From assembly GCF_001468265.1 (NCBI RefSeq), contig NZ_LNRZ01000009.1, positions 1-64,000 of the forward strand: a DNA stretch of 64,000 nucleotides, read 5' to 3'. The position numbers and the translations under genes were made by a program. The notes under the pieces were generated by a model. It was given only the letters and a program-made list of their open reading frames with translations, searched no databases and was not told the DNA's origin. Of this stretch, positions 61,236-64,000 are shown in pieces (position 1 is the stretch's first letter; each line of letters starts with the position of its first letter). The DNA is from Sphingopyxis sp. H050. Lineage in GTDB: Bacteria > Pseudomonadota > Alphaproteobacteria > Sphingomonadales > Sphingomonadaceae.

Positions 61236-62122
61236 CCCGCAAACGCCAACGCCCGATCAAGCTGGCCTTCGAGCGGACCAGCCTGCGCATTCCGCTCGGC
61301 GAGATCGAACCGCTCCGCGCCATCTCGGAGATGACGCGCAAGTCGGTCAAATACGGCCAGATCGCCGCCTCGATCCGCGAGGTCGGCATCATCGAGCCGC
61401 CCGTCGTCGTCCGCATTCCCGGCAAGGAGGAACGCTACCGGCTGCTCGACGGCCATATCCGCATCGATGTCATGAAAGAACGCGGCGACAAGGACGTTGT
61501 CTGCCTCGTCGCGACCGACGACGAGGCGATCACCTACAATAAGCGCATCAGCCGCATGGCCATCGTTCAGGAGCACAAGATGATCCTGAAGGCGCTCGAG
61601 AAGGGGGTTTCGGAAGAGCGCCTCGCACGGGCGCTCAACGTCAATATCGGCAGCATCCGCAACAGGCGCCGCCTGCTCGACGGCATCTGCGACGAGGTGG
61701 CCAAGCTGCTCCAGGACCGGATGGTGCCGCTCAATACCTTCCGCGAATTGAAGAAGCTGCGGCCGATGCGGCAGATCGAGGTCGCCGAGACCATGATCGC
61801 CATGAACAAATTCTCATGGTCCTACGCCAAATCGCTGGTCGCGGCCACGCCGCAGCACTTGCTGGTCCGCGACAAGCGCCGGATCGTGCGCGGCCTCAGC
61901 GACGAGCAGGTCGAGCACATGGAGCGCGAAGCGACCAACATCGACCGCGAGTTCCGCATGATCGAGCAGAGCTATGGCACCGATCACCTCGATCTGGTGC
62001 TGGCCACCGGCTATCTCGCCCGCCTGACCGAGAACGTGCGCGTCGTGCACCACCTCGCCCGCCATCATCCCGAGCTGCTCGCCGAGTTTCAGCGGATCGT
62101 GCAGCTCCGCGACGCGGCATAG
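61232..62122 (+). CDS. ParB/RepB-like partition protein (second)
   Basis: The 296-residue product has a ParB-like domain (SVKYGQIAASIREVGIIEPPVVVRIPGKEERYRLLDGHIRIDVMKERG) with DGHIR replacing the usual GxRR box, an HTH-like LARALNVNIGSIRNRRRLLDG and a helical C-terminus with ARHHPELLAEFQRIV. Translation is coupled to the first ParB gene. Two different ParB-like proteins after one serine recombinase, with no ParA, is an unusual cassette. Confidence 0.83.
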   Translation: MTRKRQRPIKLAFERTSLRIPLGEIEPLRAISEMTRKSVKYGQIAASIREVGIIEPPVVVRIPGKEERYRLLDGHIRIDVMKERGDKDVVCLVATDDEAITYNKRISRMAIVQEHKMILKALEKGVSEERLARALNVNIGSIRNRRRLLDGICDEVAKLLQDRMVPLNTFRELKKLRPMRQIEVAETMIAMNKFSWSYAKSLVAATPQHLLVRDKRRIVRGLSDEQVEHMEREATNIDREFRMIEQSYGTDHLDLVLATGYLARLTENVRVVHHLARHHPELLAEFQRIVQLRDAA

Positions 62123-62132
62123 CCGCCTCGCG

Positions 62133-62474
62133 TCAGGCGGCCAGCGACGAAGCCGTCCCTTTGTTGGTGCGCGCGCGCGGCGCGACCGAAATCTTTACCC
62201 GCACGTCCTGATTGAGCCGGTCGAGGATGCGCAGCAGCCGGTCGATGGTGAACCGGTCGAGCTTGACCTGGCGGATGCGCGAAAAATCCGCCGCCGCAAT
62301 GCCGGTGCGCGCCTCGGCATCACGCACCGTCAGCCGCTCGGCATCAAGCGCCTTGATGATCTCGGCGGCGAGGATCGCGCGGAGCTGACGCAGGCTCGCG
62401 TCGGGCGCGCCGAAATCGGCAAAGAGATTGCCCGAGCCATGCACCAGCTCGAAATCGTCGTCCCGCTCGGTCAT
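62133..62474 (-). CDS. XRE-family antitoxin (HigA-like)
   Basis: The 113-residue product has an HTH at about 45-95 (EIIKALDAERLTVRDAEARTGIAAADFSRIRQVKLDRFTIDRLLRILDRLNQDV in sequence), typical of HigA-type antitoxins fused to a short N-terminal part. It is the downstream gene of an ATGA-coupled pair with the toxin gene, the toxin-first order usual for HigBA-like systems. It would neutralise the toxin and repress the pair. Confidence 0.8.
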   Translation of the reverse strand: MTERDDDFELVHGSGNLFADFGAPDASLRQLRAILAAEIIKALDAERLTVRDAEARTGIAAADFSRIRQVKLDRFTIDRLLRILDRLNQDVRVKISVAPRARTNKGTASSLAA

Positions 62475-62827
62475 CCCAGCATCTCCTTCAACCGCTTGAT
62501 CCGCTCGCGCACGAGGTCGATTTCGTGGCGCGGCGTCGCAATTCCCTTGGTCGACTTCTTCTGGAAGGCATGGACCACCCAGATATCGTCACCCAGTTGC
62601 AGAACATAAACGACGCGATAGGCATCGCCGCGCTCCTTGATCGCCAGTTCCCAGACACCCGCGCCCAATCCGGTGAGCGGCTTGGCGATATCCGGCGTCC
62701 CGCCATCGGCGACGATGGTCAGGGCATCGAGCCCCTTGTCCATCGCCCCTTGCGGGAACGCCTCGAAATCCTTCCGCGCCGCTTTGATCCACGAGACCGA
62801 ACGCAATGTTGAACGTGGCTTAGCCAT
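62471..62827 (-). CDS. RelE/HigB-family toxin (Gp49-like)
   Basis: The 118-residue product carries the Gp49/HigB pattern: VSWIKAARKDFEAFPQGAMDKGLDAL, ADGGTPDIAKPLTGLGAGVWELAIKERGDAYRVVYVLQLGDDIWVVHAFQKKSTKGIATP and an amphipathic C-terminal helix. Such toxins cleave ribosome-bound mRNA. It overlaps the antitoxin gene by four bases. Next to an integrase gene, it probably stabilises the island. Confidence 0.85.
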   Translation of the reverse strand: MAKPRSTLRSVSWIKAARKDFEAFPQGAMDKGLDALTIVADGGTPDIAKPLTGLGAGVWELAIKERGDAYRVVYVLQLGDDIWVVHAFQKKSTKGIATPRHEIDLVRERIKRLKEMLG

Positions 62828-62890
62828 ATGTAGTCAAATCTGCCAACAAGTCAATCCGGAGCCTCGCCACGCGGCCGTGCGCCTTCACCA

Positions 62891-64000
62891 TCACCGTTCC
62901 TGCCGCTTCTTCGCTTCACGTTCCAGCAGGCTCGCCCAATCGCGCATCACCTGCCTGCGCTGCTCGAACAGCTCGGACTTGTTGTAGGTGCGCATGATCT
63001 TCGAGGTTGTCGCGGTCGCCACATGGTTGAGGATACGATCGACCACCGCGATATCGGCCCCGAGCTTCTCGCACGCGAGCGTGCTGAACGTCGTGCGCAA
63101 ATCGTGGATGGTCCAGTGCTCCATCGACACGGCCTCGCCGCCCTCCGCTTGCGCTGCCTTTTCCCGCCTTTCCTGAATGATCCTGTCGAGCCGCCGTTTG
63201 GCCTTGGCATAGCCCGAAACAGACGTGTCGCCTGTCATGCTGAATACGAACGGGCTGTCCTTGGGGCGCTCGGGCGCGGCAATCGCTTCCTTGAGAAGCG
63301 CACAGGCGAGCGGCGCGAGCGGCACGCGCAGGGCATTGGCGCGCTTGGTCCGGCTCGCCGGCAGCGTCCAGACCGCCTCATCGGCGTTGCCGCCCGGCTC
63401 CAGTTCGAGTTCGGACAAGGGGATCGCCGCGACTTCTTCGCGGCGCATCGGCACGACGATTAGAAGGCGGAACAGCGGCCCGAACGGATAGCCCAGCTCG
63501 CCCATAGCCGACCAGATTTCCATCAGCTCGTCGAGCGTGTGGAAGCGGTCGCGCGTGCGCTCCTTGCTCGGCTTCTTGACCGTCGCCGCAGGATTGCTCT
63601 CGATGATTTCCTGATCGACGCACCAGTTCATGAAGGCTTTGACATAGGCGAGTGACCTGTTCGCCCCAATCGGCGCCCGCTCGGCATATTTGCGCACCGC
63701 GTCGACCACATCGCCGCGCGTGATCGTGGCGATATCCTTGTTCGCGAAAGCCTTGAGCAAGCCCCGCTTGCCATCGAGCGCGCGCCGGGCATCCGCCCCC
63801 GCCCGCAATTGCGACAGCTTGATCCGCTCGTAGTCGTCGAGAACGTCGCACAGCTTGCGTTGCGCCTTGGCAGCCCTCACCGCCGCACGGGCTTCTTCGC
63901 GCTTAAGTTCGTTGGGATCGACGCCCGCGATCACTTCGTTGCGCTTGAGCCTCGCCGCCTCGCGCGCATCGGAAAGCCCCATCGCGGGCCACGAGCCGAG
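62891..64000 (-). CDS. Tyrosine recombinase/integrase (second island), 5' end outside window
   Basis: About 369 residues are in view; the frame runs off the right edge at LGSWPAMGLSDAREAARL, so by comparison with the first integrase about 60 N-terminal residues are missing from the window. Catalytic residues are present: Arg in PMRREEVAAIPL, Lys in RTKRANALRVPLAPL, HDLRTTF, LNHVATATTSKIM and the tyrosine of TYNKSELFE. It is plainly homologous to the integrase at 36.6-37.9 kb over the full shared length. It should use a neighbouring tRNA site beyond the window. Confidence 0.92.
   Translation of the reverse strand, partial: LGSWPAMGLSDAREAARLKRNEVIAGVDPNELKREEARAAVRAAKAQRKLCDVLDDYERIKLSQLRAGADARRALDGKRGLLKAFANKDIATITRGDVVDAVRKYAERAPIGANRSLAYVKAFMNWCVDQEIIESNPAATVKKPSKERTRDRFHTLDELMEIWSAMGELGYPFGPLFRLLIVVPMRREEVAAIPLSELELEPGGNADEAVWTLPASRTKRANALRVPLAPLACALLKEAIAAPERPKDSPFVFSMTGDTSVSGYAKAKRRLDRIIQERREKAAQAEGGEAVSMEHWTIHDLRTTFSTLACEKLGADIAVVDRILNHVATATTSKIMRTYNKSELFEQRRQVMRDWASLLEREAKKRQER

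Noticed and set aside
1-64000. CRISPR array or rRNA operon
   Set aside because: I saw no regularly spaced direct repeats of CRISPR size and no rRNA-like sequence anywhere in the window.

Overview
The window looks like an accessory region of a sphingomonad (Sphingomonadaceae, Alphaproteobacteria). This is inferred from the mix of TonB receptors with catabolic oxygenases and CoA enzymes, TetR/IclR/AraC regulators, high GC, and a tRNA-Lys(CUU)-like 3' half used as an attachment site. I could not run any search, so family names come from motifs read in the translations.

Left part (1-36.4 kb) is catabolic cargo. After a Fic remnant and a group of small regulators and hypothetical genes (0.3-3.4 kb) comes a pathway block (3.4-20.1 kb). 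It encodes a beta-hydroxyacid dehydrogenase-like protein, an Old Yellow Enzyme, a TonB receptor, a thioesterase, an iron alcohol dehydrogenase, a Baeyer-Villiger monooxygenase, an HSL-type esterase/lactonase and an aldehyde dehydrogenase. Divergently transcribed are IclR, acyl-CoA dehydrogenase, a second iron alcohol dehydrogenase, a class III CoA-transferase and AraC. Read together, this fits enone -> ketone -> lactone or ester -> hydroxyacid -> oxoacid -> diacid -> CoA thioester -> beta-oxidation, as for a cyclic ketone or monoterpenoid. A second block (20.5-30.6 kb) holds three TetR genes, each with a clear palindrome, a hydrolase, a saccharopine-dehydrogenase-like reductase, a desaturase, a self-sufficient P450-reductase fusion (CYP102/BM3 type) and a thioesterase. 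A third block (30.9-36.4 kb) looks like siderophore uptake: PchR-like AraC, TonB receptor, PepSY membrane protein, a small membrane protein and a hydrolase.

At 36.6-38.2 kb a tyrosine integrase sits beside a 47-nt 3' half of a tRNA-Lys gene. This should be the right end of an island holding the catabolic cargo. The next element begins directly after it and runs to the window edge, where a second integrase of the same family is cut off by the end of the sequence. Two islands therefore appear to be in tandem.

The second element (38.2 to beyond 64 kb) is a mobilizable island. It has an AlpA-like regulator, an inverted-repeat-rich oriT candidate, a small relaxosome protein, a TraD/TrwB coupling protein and a MobF relaxase-helicase, but no mating-pair genes in view. 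Its cargo is a defence operon of five closely spaced genes: an MmeI-like adenine methyltransferase, a superfamily 2 helicase, a GIY-YIG nuclease, and two reverse transcriptases with the size and arrangement of DRT type 3. Immediately downstream lies a foldable candidate ncRNA with a CACACACA tract. Then follow small hypothetical genes, an ArdC antirestriction protein, a serine recombinase with two ParB-like proteins and a divergent regulator, a HigB/HigA-type toxin-antitoxin pair, and the second integrase. The most interesting part is 45.6-55.3 kb.
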